DNA of 64,000 nucleotides. It comes from Dysgonomonas mossii (GTDB lineage Bacteria; Bacteroidota; Bacteroidia; Bacteroidales; Dysgonomonadaceae). The DNA is taken from the NCBI RefSeq assembly GCF_004569505.1, contig NZ_SPPK01000003.1, positions 124,001-188,000 on the forward strand, written 5' to 3'. The notes below the pieces were generated by a model. It searched no databases. It was not told where the DNA came from and saw only the letters and a list, made by a program, of their open reading frames with translations. Positions 14,663 to 24,296 of the stretch are shown here, piece after piece. Numbering within the stretch: position 1 is the first letter of the stretch; each line of letters opens with the position of its first letter. A program made the translations under genes and the position numbers.

Positions 14663-16975
14663 TTATTTTTTCTTTTTTGTATTCGTTACCTTATATTCTT
14701 TCGAGAACGAATATGGCAAGTCGCTGTCGCTTGTACCTCTGTTTTGGTTGGCAGTAGGAGACATTTTATAGCTGATGTTTGCCCCGCCAAGAAGATCTCC
14801 GTGTGTCACGTAGTTCTTTGTATATGGCTGTCCATTTACTGTCATGCTCTCTACATAGCGGTTTGCTTTGCTGTTGTTATCTGCTTTAATCGTTACTTTC
14901 TTTCCGTTCTCTAGGTTTAGAGTTACAGATTTGAATAGTGGCGATCCTAAGATATATTCATCCGATCCCGGGCATACAGGGTAGAATCCTAATGCAGAGA
15001 ATACATACCAGGCAGATGTCTGACCGTTATCTTCGTCTCCGCAATATCCGTCAGGATTAGGTGTATACAATTTATCCATCACTTCACGTACCCAGTATTG
15101 GGCTTTCCATGGTTCGGCTGAATAGTTGTACATATATATCATGTGTTGTATCGGCTGGTTACCATGTGCATAGTTACCCATGTTCATAATCTGCATTTCG
15201 CGGATTTCATGAATTACACCTCCGTAATAACTGTCATCAAATAATGGCGGTACATTGAATACCGAGTCCATCATGCGGTTGAAGCCGGCTTTGCCTCCCA
15301 TCAGATCGATCAATCCTTGAGGATCGTGGAATACCGACCATGTGTAGTGCCAGCTGTTACCTTCGGTGAAAGCATCACCCCATTTCAATGGATTGAAAGG
15401 AGATTGGAACTTACCGTCTGCATTCTTTCCTCTCATCAACTTATGTTCAGGATCGAAAAGGTTTTTATAGTTCATCGCACGCTTAGCGTAGATTTCGATT
15501 TCTTTTTCAGGTTTACCCAGCTTCTTACCGAACTGATAGATACACCAATCGTCGTATGCATATTCGAGGGTACGTGCTGCACTCTCATTGATTTTTACAT
15601 CGTAAGGTACATAACCCAGTTTGTTATAGTGTTCCCAGCCTAAACGTCCGGTAGAACTTACAGTAGGGTGTACAGCGTTTGCTCCGTGAACGACTGCTTG
15701 CCATAGAGTTTCTGCATCGTATCCACGAAGTCCTTTCAGGTAAGCATCAGCTACTACAGAAGCAGAATTGTTACCCACCATGCAACCACGGTGACCGGGA
15801 CTTGCCCATTCCGGTAAGAATCCGCTTTCTTTGTAGGTGTTCACTAATCCTTCCTGCATCTTGGTGTTCATTTCCGGATACATCAAGTTTAGGAATGGGA
15901 ACAAGCAGCGGAAGGTATCCCAGAAGCCTGTGTCTGTAAACATATAGCCCGGAAGAACTTCTCCGTTGTAAGGGCTGTAGTGCACCACCTCGTTCTTTGC
16001 ATTTATCTCATAGAAAGAACGTGGAAATAATACTGAGCGGTATAAACAAGAATAGAATGTACGAAGATTATCGATGTTATTGTCTTCTACTTGGATACGT
16101 CCCAATGTTTTGTTCCATTCTGCACGTCCTTGAGCAGTTACCTGGTCGAATGATTTTCCGTCCAATTCTTTCAGATTTTGTTCTGCTTGTTCAGGGCTGA
16201 TGAATGAAGAAGCAATGCGGGCATGTACTTTTTCTCCTCTCTTGGTAGAGAAACCGATAATGCCACCAGCGTGGCTGTCTTTAACTTCCAGGCTTTTGGT
16301 AGAAAGAACTCCTCCCGCAACAGAAGCTGTATATGTAAATGGTTTGTCGAAAACGATTACAAAGTAATTTTTGAAGTTTTCAGGTACACCACCACTGTTA
16401 CGTGTTGTGTAACCTATAATCTTGTTTTCGGCAGGAATAATTTTTACATAAGACCCACGGTCGAAAGCATCAACTACAACGTATGAGTTTTGCTCTTCGG
16501 GGAATGTAAAACGAAACATAACCGCACGAGATGTAGGAGCCATTTCGGTAACTACATCGTGATCGGCAAGATAAACCGAATAATAGTACGGTTTAGCTAT
16601 CTCCGCCTTGTGTGAAAACCAACTGGCACGTCTTTCCTGATCAAATACAGGTTTGCCTGTTACCGGCATGATAGAAAATTGACCATAATCGTTGATCCAT
16701 GGACTTGGCTGGTGTGTTTGTTTGAAGCCGCGAATTTTGTCGGCATCGTAGGTATATGCCCAGCCATCGCCCATCTTACCGGTCTGAGGCATCCAGAAAT
16801 TCATTCCCCAAGGCATCGCGATAGCCGGATAGGTGTTACCCGTAGATAACGAATACTTCGATTGGGTGCCGACTAAAGGACTAACATAGTCGACCGGCTC
16901 ATAATTCTGAGATTGAATAGTCCCCAGAAAGCCAATTAATGCTAGGAATAGAATTCCTATTTTCTTTTTTTTCAT
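14663..16975 (-). CDS. Glycoside hydrolase family 92, exo-alpha-mannosidase
   Basis: GH92 enzymes are calcium-dependent inverting exo-alpha-mannosidases, most often alpha-1,2. The 770-residue protein has a signal peptide (about 1-23, ending IQSQ). The N-terminal beta-sandwich starts VDYVSPLVGT, typical of the family. The alpha/alpha-barrel contains TEGNSWHYTW with candidate acid Glu538, GNQPIQHMIYMY at 605-616, and GDEDNGQTSAWY with Asp647 and Asp649 as candidate base residues, by recalled comparison with Bt3990. It is probably periplasmic. It leads an operon with GT2 and GH125, the classical partner for finishing mannose trimming. A far upstream -7 box at 17184-17191 would give an unusually long leader. 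Confidence 0.95.
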   Translation of the reverse strand: MKKKKIGILFLALIGFLGTIQSQNYEPVDYVSPLVGTQSKYSLSTGNTYPAIAMPWGMNFWMPQTGKMGDGWAYTYDADKIRGFKQTHQPSPWINDYGQFSIMPVTGKPVFDQERRASWFSHKAEIAKPYYYSVYLADHDVVTEMAPTSRAVMFRFTFPEEQNSYVVVDAFDRGSYVKIIPAENKIIGYTTRNSGGVPENFKNYFVIVFDKPFTYTASVAGGVLSTKSLEVKDSHAGGIIGFSTKRGEKVHARIASSFISPEQAEQNLKELDGKSFDQVTAQGRAEWNKTLGRIQVEDNNIDNLRTFYSCLYRSVLFPRSFYEINAKNEVVHYSPYNGEVLPGYMFTDTGFWDTFRCLFPFLNLMYPEMNTKMQEGLVNTYKESGFLPEWASPGHRGCMVGNNSASVVADAYLKGLRGYDAETLWQAVVHGANAVHPTVSSTGRLGWEHYNKLGYVPYDVKINESAARTLEYAYDDWCIYQFGKKLGKPEKEIEIYAKRAMNYKNLFDPEHKLMRGKNADGKFQSPFNPLKWGDAFTEGNSWHYTWSVFHDPQGLIDLMGGKAGFNRMMDSVFNVPPLFDDSYYGGVIHEIREMQIMNMGNYAHGNQPIQHMIYMYNYSAEPWKAQYWVREVMDKLYTPNPDGYCGDEDNGQTSAWYVFSALGFYPVCPGSDEYILGSPLFKSVTLNLENGKKVTIKADNNSKANRYVESMTVNGQPYTKNYVTHGDLLGGANISYKMSPTANQNRGTSDSDLPYSFSKEYKVTNTKKKK

Positions 16976-17183
16976 TGTTGATTGAGGTTTTTAAGTTGCT
17001 TTTATGATTTTGTGATATTTAGATGTTTTGTTTTGAAACTTGAACTGCATTGTTTAGATAATAACATTTATACTCACTTAGAGAAGCGAGAGAAACTCAT
17101 GCTAAAAAGGTTGTTGAAGTATATTAAAAATAAACTTGCAGTTAAAATTTCTATTCTCATCGGGCATTGAAAAATAATCATTT

Positions 17184-17191
17184 CAAAAATA
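17184..17191 (-). promoter_or_regulatory. Candidate -7 box for the GH92 operon
   Basis: TATTTTTG on the minus strand, but about 209 bases before the GH92 start and only 53 bases beyond the miaA stop. If used, it makes a long untranslated leader. No nearer box was found. Confidence 0.3.
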
Positions 17192-17243
17192 CATTAACAA
17201 AGGGAATTAGTACTTAGCTTTAAATTAATATTAACAAAAAAGA

Positions 17244-18167
17244 CTATTCGTTCATGTTAATTAACAACTTCGTTTTATCTATCTTTTCTTTCATCGGTAA
17301 TTCTGCGTTTATCCAATGGATATGTATTCCTCTTTTCTCCATTCCTCTAAACCATGTCATTTGTCTTTTTGCAAACTGGTGGATAGCAATTTCCAATTGC
17401 GAATACATATCTTCGTAGCTCAACTGCCCGAGGACATATAGAGTAACATATTTATATTCCAATCCGTAATAAATTAGGTCGTCAGGTTTTACTCCTTGAG
17501 AGAGAATGTCTTTTATTTCTTCTATCATTCCAACCTCAAGTCGGGCTTTAAGACGTTTTGATATTTTTTTTCGACGTAATTCACGGTCAATATCTACACC
17601 TATAACTAAACTGTTGAGGGGAGGAAATTCATTCTGCTCCAACGGGTGAGTCTTTTTGTACTCTTCTATTTCTATTGCTCTTATTGCCCTTTGAGCTGTA
17701 TCGACATCAGTTTTGTTATGTAACGTTTTATAGCTCTCTAGTATTTCTGTGAGTGCCTGTAAACTATAGTCTGCATATTTTGACCTGAGTTCCTTGTTTT
17801 CGGGAACGTTTACTAATGAATATCCTCTAAGTACCGATTCTACATAGAGCCCCGATCCTCCACATAGGATAGGGAGTTTATCCCTATTTTTTATGTCTGT
17901 ATATACATTGTGAAAATCGTGCTGATATTCGAAGATATTATATTTATCGCCGGCTTCCCGAATATCAATAAGATGATAAGGTATATTTTCTCCGTTTATT
18001 ATATAATCTGACAGATCTTTTCCTGTTCCAATATCCATCGAGCGATATACCTGCCGCGAGTCTCCGCTTATGATCTCAGTGTGGAGTGTATGTGCCAGAT
18101 GGCAGGCAAATGCTGTTTTGCCAGATGCCGTTGGTCCTATAATGGTGATTAGATCATAATTCTTCAT
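17244..18167 (-). CDS. miaA: tRNA dimethylallyltransferase
   Basis: Transfers dimethylallyl from DMAPP to A37 of tRNAs that read UNN codons, the first step toward ms2i6A. The 307 residues hold the P-loop GPTASGKT at 11-18, the SGDSRQVYRSMDIGTGK block that binds the prenyl donor and tRNA, and the CGGSGLY motif. The start at MKNYDLITII is fixed by family alignment. A -7 box (TAACTTTG on the minus strand, 18173-18180) lies only 5 bases before the start codon. If it is used, transcription would begin at or next to the ATG. The gene is divergent from rsfS. Confidence 0.97.
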   Translation of the reverse strand: MKNYDLITIIGPTASGKTAFACHLAHTLHTEIISGDSRQVYRSMDIGTGKDLSDYIINGENIPYHLIDIREAGDKYNIFEYQHDFHNVYTDIKNRDKLPILCGGSGLYVESVLRGYSLVNVPENKELRSKYADYSLQALTEILESYKTLHNKTDVDTAQRAIRAIEIEEYKKTHPLEQNEFPPLNSLVIGVDIDRELRRKKISKRLKARLEVGMIEEIKDILSQGVKPDDLIYYGLEYKYVTLYVLGQLSYEDMYSQLEIAIHQFAKRQMTWFRGMEKRGIHIHWINAELPMKEKIDKTKLLINMNE

Positions 18168-18481
18168 AAGTACAAAGTTAGAATGAAATTTATATTTTCA
18201 CTTATAATAGGATATCTGATTCCTTCTTGTGTCTCAAAAAATGACAATACTGACAGGCATTTATATTTTATTTCTCATATAAAAGCTATTTCTATGTAAA
18301 TAAAAGATAAAAATCCTTATTAAAGTAGGTATTAAGGTTTCTAAACCCGAAAGAAATTTAAGAACTTAGTTATCTTTACACAATTAATTATTTGTACTTC
18401 TATAAGATATGAGTGGTAAGTTAAAAAAATCACTTTATATTTGTAGGCTAAAACAAAAAAAGAGACTCTATAAATTAACGA
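18168..18481. other. Divergent regulatory gap between miaA and rsfS
   Basis: It holds -7 boxes for both flanking genes (18173-18180 minus, 18436-18443 plus). The remaining 250 bases are AT-rich, and I see no gene or convincing hairpin in them. Confidence 0.5.
18436..18443 (+). promoter_or_regulatory. rsfS: -7 box for rsfS
   Basis: TATATTTG, an exact TAnnTTTG match, 38 bases before the rsfS ATG. Confidence 0.55.
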
Positions 18482-18841
18482 ATGAAAGAAGGAAAAAGCT
18501 TAGTAAACAATATTGTGGCTGCATGCCAAGAGAAGAAAGCTAAAAATATCGTCATTGTCGATATGACAGAATTACCGGGTACTATTTGTCAATATTTTGT
18601 GATTTGCGAAGGAAACACTCCTATACAAGTATCTGCTATATCAGAAGAAATTGTTGATTACCTCAAGAAAAAGAAAAAAGAACGTCCTTTACTGATCGAC
18701 GGATTACGTGAAAGCCGTTGGGTTGGTATAGATTATGGTACGGTTATTGTTCATGTATTTGTGCCCGAATTGCGTGAGTTTTATAATATCGAACATTTGT
18801 GGGCGGATGCAAAACTAGAATCAATCCCTGATATTGATTGA
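18482..18841 (+). CDS. rsfS: Ribosomal silencing factor RsfS
   Basis: RsfS binds ribosomal protein L14 (uL14) on the 50S subunit and blocks subunit joining when nutrients are scarce. The 119-residue length is typical. Hallmarks are IVIVDMTELPGTICQYFVICEG (a strand-loop-strand with the conserved DMT), then GLRESRWVGIDYGTVIVHVF near 80-99, and a terminal YNIEHLWADA. It lies 82 bases upstream of ftsH on the same strand, a conserved neighbourhood in Bacteroidota. A candidate box TAGTTTTG at 18881-18888 suggests ftsH can also be transcribed alone. Confidence 0.96.
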   Translation: MKEGKSLVNNIVAACQEKKAKNIVIVDMTELPGTICQYFVICEGNTPIQVSAISEEIVDYLKKKKKERPLLIDGLRESRWVGIDYGTVIVHVFVPELREFYNIEHLWADAKLESIPDID

Positions 18842-18923
18842 GATAAAGCATATTTAAACAAATCTTATTTACGCTTGTTATAGTTTTGAAAACAAACTAA
18901 ATCACACATTGTGAGGAAAAAAT

Positions 18924-20945
18924 ATGGATAATTATAATAAAGGAGAGAATAGCCCCAAAAAACCAAATCTGAAAGGACCTAAAATTCCATTCAATCTCTA
19001 TTGGGTATACCTCATTGTATTTGCTGCCATTATAGGTATGTATTTCTTTTCGGATAACACCGTAACGAAAGAAGTTCCCTGGTCTGACTTTCAGGGGTAT
19101 GTAAAAAATAATAGTGTCAACAAAATAATAGTAGACAGAAAGAACAGTACCTTAAAAGCTTTTGTAAGACCTGACTCTGTAAAGAGCGTGTTTAAAGGCG
19201 AAGCCGACAGGGCAGGTACTAATCCGGCTATTATTGTGCGTATTCCTTCGGCAGACAAGTTTGCAGACTTCTATGAAACAGTGAGAGCCGAATATAAATA
19301 TGATATTGATGTCAGCTACGAAGATAGTACCAACCCTTTAGAAATCCTTGTCGGGTTTTTGCCTGTGATTCTTATCTTCGGTTTGTTTATCTATATGATG
19401 CGTCGTATGTCGGGCGGTGGTTCCGGCGGAGGCGGAGGCGTATTCAGTGTTGGAAAATCGAAAGCTCAATTATATGATAAAGGTTCAGACCTTCGTGTTA
19501 CGTTCAAAGATGTTGCCGGATTGTCTGAAGCTAAAGAAGAAATAGAGGAAATCGTTGAATTCCTAAAAAATCCTTCTCGTTATACCGAAATTGGTGGTAA
19601 AATACCAAAAGGAGCGTTACTTGTTGGCCCTCCCGGAACAGGTAAAACATTGCTTGCAAAGGCTGTTGCCGGAGAAGCTGATGTTCCGTTCTTCTCATTG
19701 TCAGGTTCTGATTTTGTGGAAATGTTTGTCGGAGTTGGAGCCTCTCGTGTAAGAGACCTATTTAAGCAGGCAAAAGAAAAATCGCCTTGTATTATATTTA
19801 TCGATGAAATAGATGCGATTGGACGTGCTCGTGGTCGTAACCTGAATATGGGTTCGAATGATGAGCGTGAGAATACATTAAATCAGTTGTTGACTGAAAT
19901 GGATGGCTTTGGTACAAACAGTGGCGTTATTATTCTTGCAGCAACAAACCGTGCTGACATTCTGGATAAAGCCTTACTTCGTGCCGGACGTTTCGACCGT
20001 CAGATAACAGTTGACTTACCCGATTTGAACGATCGTAAGGAAATATTTAAAGTACATCTCCGCCCTGTTAAGATTGACGACACGGTTGATGTAGAATTCT
20101 TGTCAAGACAGACTCCGGGATTTTCCGGTGCTGATATAGCTAACGTTTGTAACGAAGCTGCACTGATTGCTGCCCGTAAAGGGAAGAAGGTTGTGCAGAA
20201 GGAAGATTTTACGAATGCTGTAGACCGTATTATTGGTGGGTTGGAGAAAAAGAATAAGGTAACAACTTTAGATGAACGCAAGACAATTGCAATCCATGAG
20301 GCGGGACATGCTACCTTAAGCTGGTTTTTGCAATACGCAAATCCATTGGTAAAGGTTACTATTGTTCCTCGAGGTAAAGCCTTGGGTGCTGCGTGGTATC
20401 TGCCGGAGGAAAGACAAATCACTACCAAAGAGCAAATGTTGGACGAAATGTGTGCTTTGCTTGGAGGTCGTGCTGCCGAAGAGGTGTTTATCGGTCATAT
20501 ATCGTCGGGTGCTGCTAACGACTTGGAGCGTGTAACGAAGCAGGCTTATGCAATGATTTCATATCTTGGTATGAGCGAAAAGATGCCTAATTTAAGTTAT
20601 TATGATTCGTCGGGTGAGGCTTACGGCTTTACAAAACCATATAGTGAAGAAACTGCTCTGTTGATAGATACAGAAGTTCGGAATATGATCAGTGAGCAAT
20701 ACGAGCGTGCGAAGAAACTGCTCCTTCAACATGCTGACGGACATGGAAAACTAGCAAACTTGTTGATTACAGAAGAGGTTATTTTTGCTGATGATCTTAA
20801 GAAAGTATTTGGTGAACGTCAATGGGTTTCTCGTTCGGAAGAATTATACAAAGAAGCCGAAGAGTTGCCTGATAATATAGAAATAGAGATAAAGAAGAAC
20901 GAAGATGTCCCCGGAATTATTTCGGAAGAGGATCAGTCTGAATAA
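18924..20945 (+). CDS. ftsH: ATP-dependent zinc metalloprotease FtsH
   Basis: A membrane-anchored hexameric AAA+ protease that degrades damaged membrane proteins and regulatory substrates. In the 673 residues, two transmembrane segments (about 24-42 and 139-160) flank a periplasmic domain, followed by a Gly-rich linker (164-172). The AAA module has Walker A GPPGTGKT at 235-242, Walker B IFIDE at 291-295 and a second region of homology around 341-359. The peptidase has HEAGH at 458-462, with Asp533 as likely third zinc ligand. The acidic C-terminal tail after about 640 is common in the phylum. It sits downstream of rsfS and ends in a strong terminator. Confidence 0.98.
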   Translation: MDNYNKGENSPKKPNLKGPKIPFNLYWVYLIVFAAIIGMYFFSDNTVTKEVPWSDFQGYVKNNSVNKIIVDRKNSTLKAFVRPDSVKSVFKGEADRAGTNPAIIVRIPSADKFADFYETVRAEYKYDIDVSYEDSTNPLEILVGFLPVILIFGLFIYMMRRMSGGGSGGGGGVFSVGKSKAQLYDKGSDLRVTFKDVAGLSEAKEEIEEIVEFLKNPSRYTEIGGKIPKGALLVGPPGTGKTLLAKAVAGEADVPFFSLSGSDFVEMFVGVGASRVRDLFKQAKEKSPCIIFIDEIDAIGRARGRNLNMGSNDERENTLNQLLTEMDGFGTNSGVIILAATNRADILDKALLRAGRFDRQITVDLPDLNDRKEIFKVHLRPVKIDDTVDVEFLSRQTPGFSGADIANVCNEAALIAARKGKKVVQKEDFTNAVDRIIGGLEKKNKVTTLDERKTIAIHEAGHATLSWFLQYANPLVKVTIVPRGKALGAAWYLPEERQITTKEQMLDEMCALLGGRAAEEVFIGHISSGAANDLERVTKQAYAMISYLGMSEKMPNLSYYDSSGEAYGFTKPYSEETALLIDTEVRNMISEQYERAKKLLLQHADGHGKLANLLITEEVIFADDLKKVFGERQWVSRSEELYKEAEELPDNIEIEIKKNEDVPGIISEEDQSE

Positions 20946-21003
20946 TTCATTGTCTTAATTTATAAATGTTTACAAGTATATCAATTTAAAAATATACTTT
21001 AGT

Positions 21004-21043
21004 AAAAGAAAGGATGTTGGATTTAACAACATCCTTTCTTTTT
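21004..21043 (+). terminator. Terminator downstream of ftsH
   Basis: A perfect 16-bp stem (21004-21019 with 21027-21042), seven-base loop, and T-rich 3' arm. It lies about 60 bases after the ftsH stop. Confidence 0.85.
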
Positions 21044-21095
21044 AATATTTACGCCTTAAGGTACATAACTTACACAACTACAAAAACTGACAACA

Positions 21096-21186
21096 CTTGT
21101 TATTGCGAGTGTATTTGCAATAATAAGCCGACCATTACTGATTTATTTACCTGAGAATGACGAATTAGCTGAATATCCTCAGTAAT
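21096..21186 (+). other. Structured stretch between the ftsH terminator and the cdsA promoter
   Basis: Two further inverted repeats lie here. An 11-bp stem (21096-21106 with 21117-21127, one G-U pair) is followed by an 8-bp pair (21134-21141 with 21179-21186). There is no ORF. They could belong to a small transcript or be chance structure in AT-rich DNA. Confidence 0.3.
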
Positions 21187-21213
21187 AGGGAAACATGATA
21201 TTCTTATTTTTAC

Positions 21214-21221
21214 TACTTTTG
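21214..21221 (+). promoter_or_regulatory. cdsA: -7 box for cdsA
   Basis: TACTTTTG, an exact TAnnTTTG match, 26 bases before the TTG start of cdsA. It leaves no room for an upstream start. Confidence 0.55.
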
Positions 21222-21247
21222 CCTCAAACTAATAAAACTTTATTATT

Positions 21248-22090
21248 TTGAGATTACCTAACATTGCCGTTCGTATTATTGCCGGAGCCGTATTTGTAGG
21301 GCTGTTACTAGGTGGTATCCTTATAAATGAATATACATTTTGTATTATATTCTCTCTCATAACTGTATTGTCGTTATATGAGTTTTATGGATTGATCGAA
21401 AAAGGAGCAAAGGTTCCCCTTACCCGGGTGTGGAATGTGCTTGGAGGTTTTTCCCTTTTTATCGGTAGTTTTTATTATTATACAGTCGATGCTTCTGTTG
21501 TAACTTTTGTACCTTATTGTATCTACATATTAGTTTTATTTGTTGGTGAATTGTATCTTAAGCGTCCCGACCCTATACGCTCTATAGCATATTCTCTGTT
21601 GGGGCAATTTTATATAGCCGTGCCTTTTGCGATCACTAATTATCTGGTTTTTGCCTACACTCCGGGAAGCTATCACTATGTATATGTCTTAGCTTTATTG
21701 GTGTTTATTTGGGTAAATGATTCATTTGCTTATCTCACAGGAATGGCTTTTGGTAAACATCGCTTATTTGAACGTATATCTCCTAAAAAATCGTGGGAAG
21801 GTTTTATCGGAGGTGCTGTAGTCTCTATCGGCTCTTCATTCATTTTTGCTCATTATTATCAAAATCTGTCTACTTTGGGCTGGATAGGATTTGCAGCTAT
21901 AACAATCATATTCGGAACATGGGGAGACCTTTTCGAATCGCTTATTAAACGCACCTTAGGTATAAAAGATTCGGGAGGAATGATACCCGGACATGGCGGT
22001 ATACTCGATCGATTCGATAGCACAATATTGGCTATACCTGCTGTTTTCTTATACCTGATTTTGATTAACTATTCTAAAAGTTGTTTCTAA
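21248..22090 (+). CDS. cdsA: Phosphatidate cytidylyltransferase (CDP-diglyceride synthase)
   Basis: Makes CDP-diacylglycerol from phosphatidate and CTP, feeding all phospholipid classes. The 280-residue polytopic membrane protein contains about eight hydrophobic segments. The family signature occupies 231-257, visible as LIKRTLGIKDSG followed by PGHGGILDRFDS. The start codon is TTG, not ATG. The residues from it (MRLPNIAVRI) align with the usual family N-terminus, and the promoter box ends 26 bases upstream. The substrate-producing plsC is elsewhere in the window. It lies downstream of ftsH but is separated from it by a terminator. Confidence 0.95.
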   Translation: MRLPNIAVRIIAGAVFVGLLLGGILINEYTFCIIFSLITVLSLYEFYGLIEKGAKVPLTRVWNVLGGFSLFIGSFYYYTVDASVVTFVPYCIYILVLFVGELYLKRPDPIRSIAYSLLGQFYIAVPFAITNYLVFAYTPGSYHYVYVLALLVFIWVNDSFAYLTGMAFGKHRLFERISPKKSWEGFIGGAVVSIGSSFIFAHYYQNLSTLGWIGFAAITIIFGTWGDLFESLIKRTLGIKDSGGMIPGHGGILDRFDSTILAIPAVFLYLILINYSKSCF

Positions 22091-22163
22091 AAAATATTGA
22101 TTTCAGATTTTTTGTTGCTAACTTTACTATGCTTTAACTAGTCCTTAAATAAAACGTAATGAT

Positions 22164-22283
22164 ATGACAAAGAAAGTATTAGCCATAACTCTAGTTGCTG
22201 CGGTCTCAAGTGTTGCGGTATATGCCTATATTCAGAAAAAGAAAAAAGACAGACGTAAAAACCTATCAGTCAACTTTATTTAA
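22164..22283 (+). CDS. 39-residue single-span membrane peptide
   Basis: An ATG opens a short frame encoding 39 residues: MTKK, a hydrophobic helix (VLAITLVAAVSSVAVYAYI, residues 5-23), then a very basic tail (QKKKKDRRK) and a short end NLSVNFI. This N-out/C-in single-span layout is typical of genuine small bacterial membrane peptides. It is 73 bases after cdsA on the same strand. I do not recognise a family. A chance ORF of this length with such a regular arrangement is less likely, but translation is unproven. Confidence 0.5.
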   Translation: MTKKVLAITLVAAVSSVAVYAYIQKKKKDRRKNLSVNFI

Positions 22284-22411
22284 AAAGCTCTGGTTTAAGG
22301 CTCGCTATTATTAACTAGACAGCTACAATTAAACGAATTGTAACAGTAGAGGTATTACCTCATACGAGTCCATTATAAAGGCAGCATATCCATGTTTTAA
22401 ATAAAACCGTG

Positions 22412-22774
22412 ATGATTGATGAACTTTACAATTTCTATTTGGATAAAGATGAGCCTCAAAAAAGCTGCTTGCTGGCATTGCGAAGTATCATATTAACCCA
22501 AGACGAGTGTATTTCCGAAACACAGAAGTGGGGAATGCCTTGCTTCTATTATAAGACGAAAATTCTGTGTTATCTTTGGGTTGATAAAAAGACAGATGAA
22601 CCATATATCCTCTTCGTTGAAGGAAAATACTTGAACCATCCCCAATTGGAAGCGGGTAGCAGATCTCGGATGAAAATATTTAGAGTTGATCCAAATCAAG
22701 ATTTACCTCTTGAGGTAATAAAAGAGCTTTTGAATGACGCTTTGGTGCTTTATACAAGTGATAAGATAAAGTGA
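22412..22774 (+). CDS. DUF1801 (YdhG-like) domain protein
   Basis: A 120-residue cytoplasmic protein matching the DUF1801/YdhG fold (CyaY-like). The conserved surface ISETQKWGMPCFYYKTKILCYLWV is present, along with the central LFVEGKYL and later SRSRMKIFRV. No enzymatic activity is established. I chose the ATG at 22412 over a GTG one codon upstream. The stop is only 4 bases from the stop of the convergent membrane-protein gene, so the two transcripts must overlap at their ends or share a terminator inside coding sequence. Confidence 0.85.
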   Translation: MIDELYNFYLDKDEPQKSCLLALRSIILTQDECISETQKWGMPCFYYKTKILCYLWVDKKTDEPYILFVEGKYLNHPQLEAGSRSRMKIFRVDPNQDLPLEVIKELLNDALVLYTSDKIK

Positions 22775-22778
22775 AGGA

Positions 22779-24242
22779 TCAATTCAGCTCGCTTACATCA
22801 TTTATTCCGTTGCGGTCAAATAATACCCTGTATTTTTTATAATATTCATCCTCGTCGGATTTACATTGTATAATAAAGTACAATGAATATACCTTATTCC
22901 CTTCTATCGTTTCATATCCTTTCTCTGCATCTGATAAGTAGAGTGGGATAAATGGATTATCCATTTTATGAGTGAAATTTATCAAGTGGAAACGCGTAAT
23001 ATCATTAATTCCCGAGAGGCGATACTCTTTGTATTTTTCTATCTCATCCTTCGATAGGTTTACCCATTTTCGGTATAAGATTATTTTCTCATCATACACC
23101 TGGTTTTCTGCTTCTACCAGTGGGGTTCTCGCTCTGATATTTCGTACTTCATCCGGCAACTTATTTTCCTCTATAAAATCGAATGCCTCCTTTATCCAGC
23201 CAATCTCTTGCTTACGTATACTCAGCTTTAGTTTAGAATCAAAGTATTTTTTACCCAGCTTAGACGAAAAATAGTAGCGCATCATATCTTTGATCCTATC
23301 TTTGAACATATAACTAAAGACAAGGATTACGAAAAGGTCGGTAGTGAAATTTCCAAAACGCAGTGTGGCGAAGAAAGATACCATCGTAGCAAATATCATA
23401 GCGATTCCCGCTGCAACACTGTAGTATAGCTGCTGGGCAAAAAGCCCGTCTTTTTTTCTGATAATCTGTAAGAACAGGTCACTTTCAACGAATTTTTTCA
23501 GAATATTCCGTTGCGTGATTACCAAACTATTGTGTTTTTCCTGCCCTTTCTCAAGTAGCATAAACCCTCTTTTCTTTTTATGGGCTTTTTCCCTTTCAAT
23601 TAAGGTGTATAGCCTTTCTTTGATTGTTTCGAATATCGGTTTGCCTTTTAGTATTTTCATAATCTGAAAGGCATATTGCTCTATGATATTACCCAGAAAG
23701 TCATCTCCGAATAGAAACAACTCCCGCTGTTGCTTTGTCATCTCGGGATTAGAAAGTTCTTCCCACTTTTCCCTGTATTGTAATGCTATTTCCTTCACGT
23801 TGGCAATATAAGCCTCTACATGAGAAACTATTTTTTCGTCTGTTGCTGTACTTCCGATAATCTGTACATGCCGCCTTAATGCACTCTTTACGATGCAGAC
23901 GAACATTTTTATTTGGTAAGAAAAACTTTCTGTAAGATCTTCATTGTTTGGGTCTACAGCCAGATCATCCAATGCTTTCTGTAAGCGGGGAAGAGGGCCA
24001 CGTCCTGCCTTTAGTATTTCTTCGAGAGAATAAACGGGGGTAATCAGGCGAAGGTTATTTTTTACATCTCTGTAAAAGTCATCTTTTTTATATGTAGACC
24101 GATTGATGTCAAGGCTGTTAGGGAGGAATATCCACGTATTAATCCTGAACTCATTTATATCCTTTTGATGTTGGTCTGTTATAAAACCAATTTTGAATTC
24201 TAAGGCGAAATTATCGTGAACTTTTACTTCTGTATCTATCAT
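22779..24242 (-). CDS. Conserved membrane protein of unknown function
   Basis: A 487-residue protein that I do not recognise. Residues 1-260 are soluble and charged. Two hydrophobic segments follow at about 271-293 and 298-313 (SVAAGIAMIFATMVSF and TTDLFVILVFSYMF). The remaining 170 residues are soluble again, so a hairpin membrane anchor with both large domains on one side is likely. There is no signal peptide and no clear catalytic motif. It lies 54 bases downstream of the CYTH gene, with DUF4831 before that, and the trio probably forms one transcript. The functional link to CYTH chemistry (phosphate-rich substrates) is speculative. Confidence 0.7.
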   Translation of the reverse strand: MIDTEVKVHDNFALEFKIGFITDQHQKDINEFRINTWIFLPNSLDINRSTYKKDDFYRDVKNNLRLITPVYSLEEILKAGRGPLPRLQKALDDLAVDPNNEDLTESFSYQIKMFVCIVKSALRRHVQIIGSTATDEKIVSHVEAYIANVKEIALQYREKWEELSNPEMTKQQRELFLFGDDFLGNIIEQYAFQIMKILKGKPIFETIKERLYTLIEREKAHKKKRGFMLLEKGQEKHNSLVITQRNILKKFVESDLFLQIIRKKDGLFAQQLYYSVAAGIAMIFATMVSFFATLRFGNFTTDLFVILVFSYMFKDRIKDMMRYYFSSKLGKKYFDSKLKLSIRKQEIGWIKEAFDFIEENKLPDEVRNIRARTPLVEAENQVYDEKIILYRKWVNLSKDEIEKYKEYRLSGINDITRFHLINFTHKMDNPFIPLYLSDAEKGYETIEGNKVYSLYFIIQCKSDEDEYYKKYRVLFDRNGINDVSELN

Positions 24243-24296
24243 ATTTTGTCCTCCTGTTACTAAATATAATCCGAATTTAAGAAGAAAAGCTTATAA

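Noticed and set aside
16982..17170. 62-codon plus-strand frame upstream of GH92
   Set aside because: No recognisable domain, start context or promoter; its composition follows the AT-rich leader, so it looks like chance.
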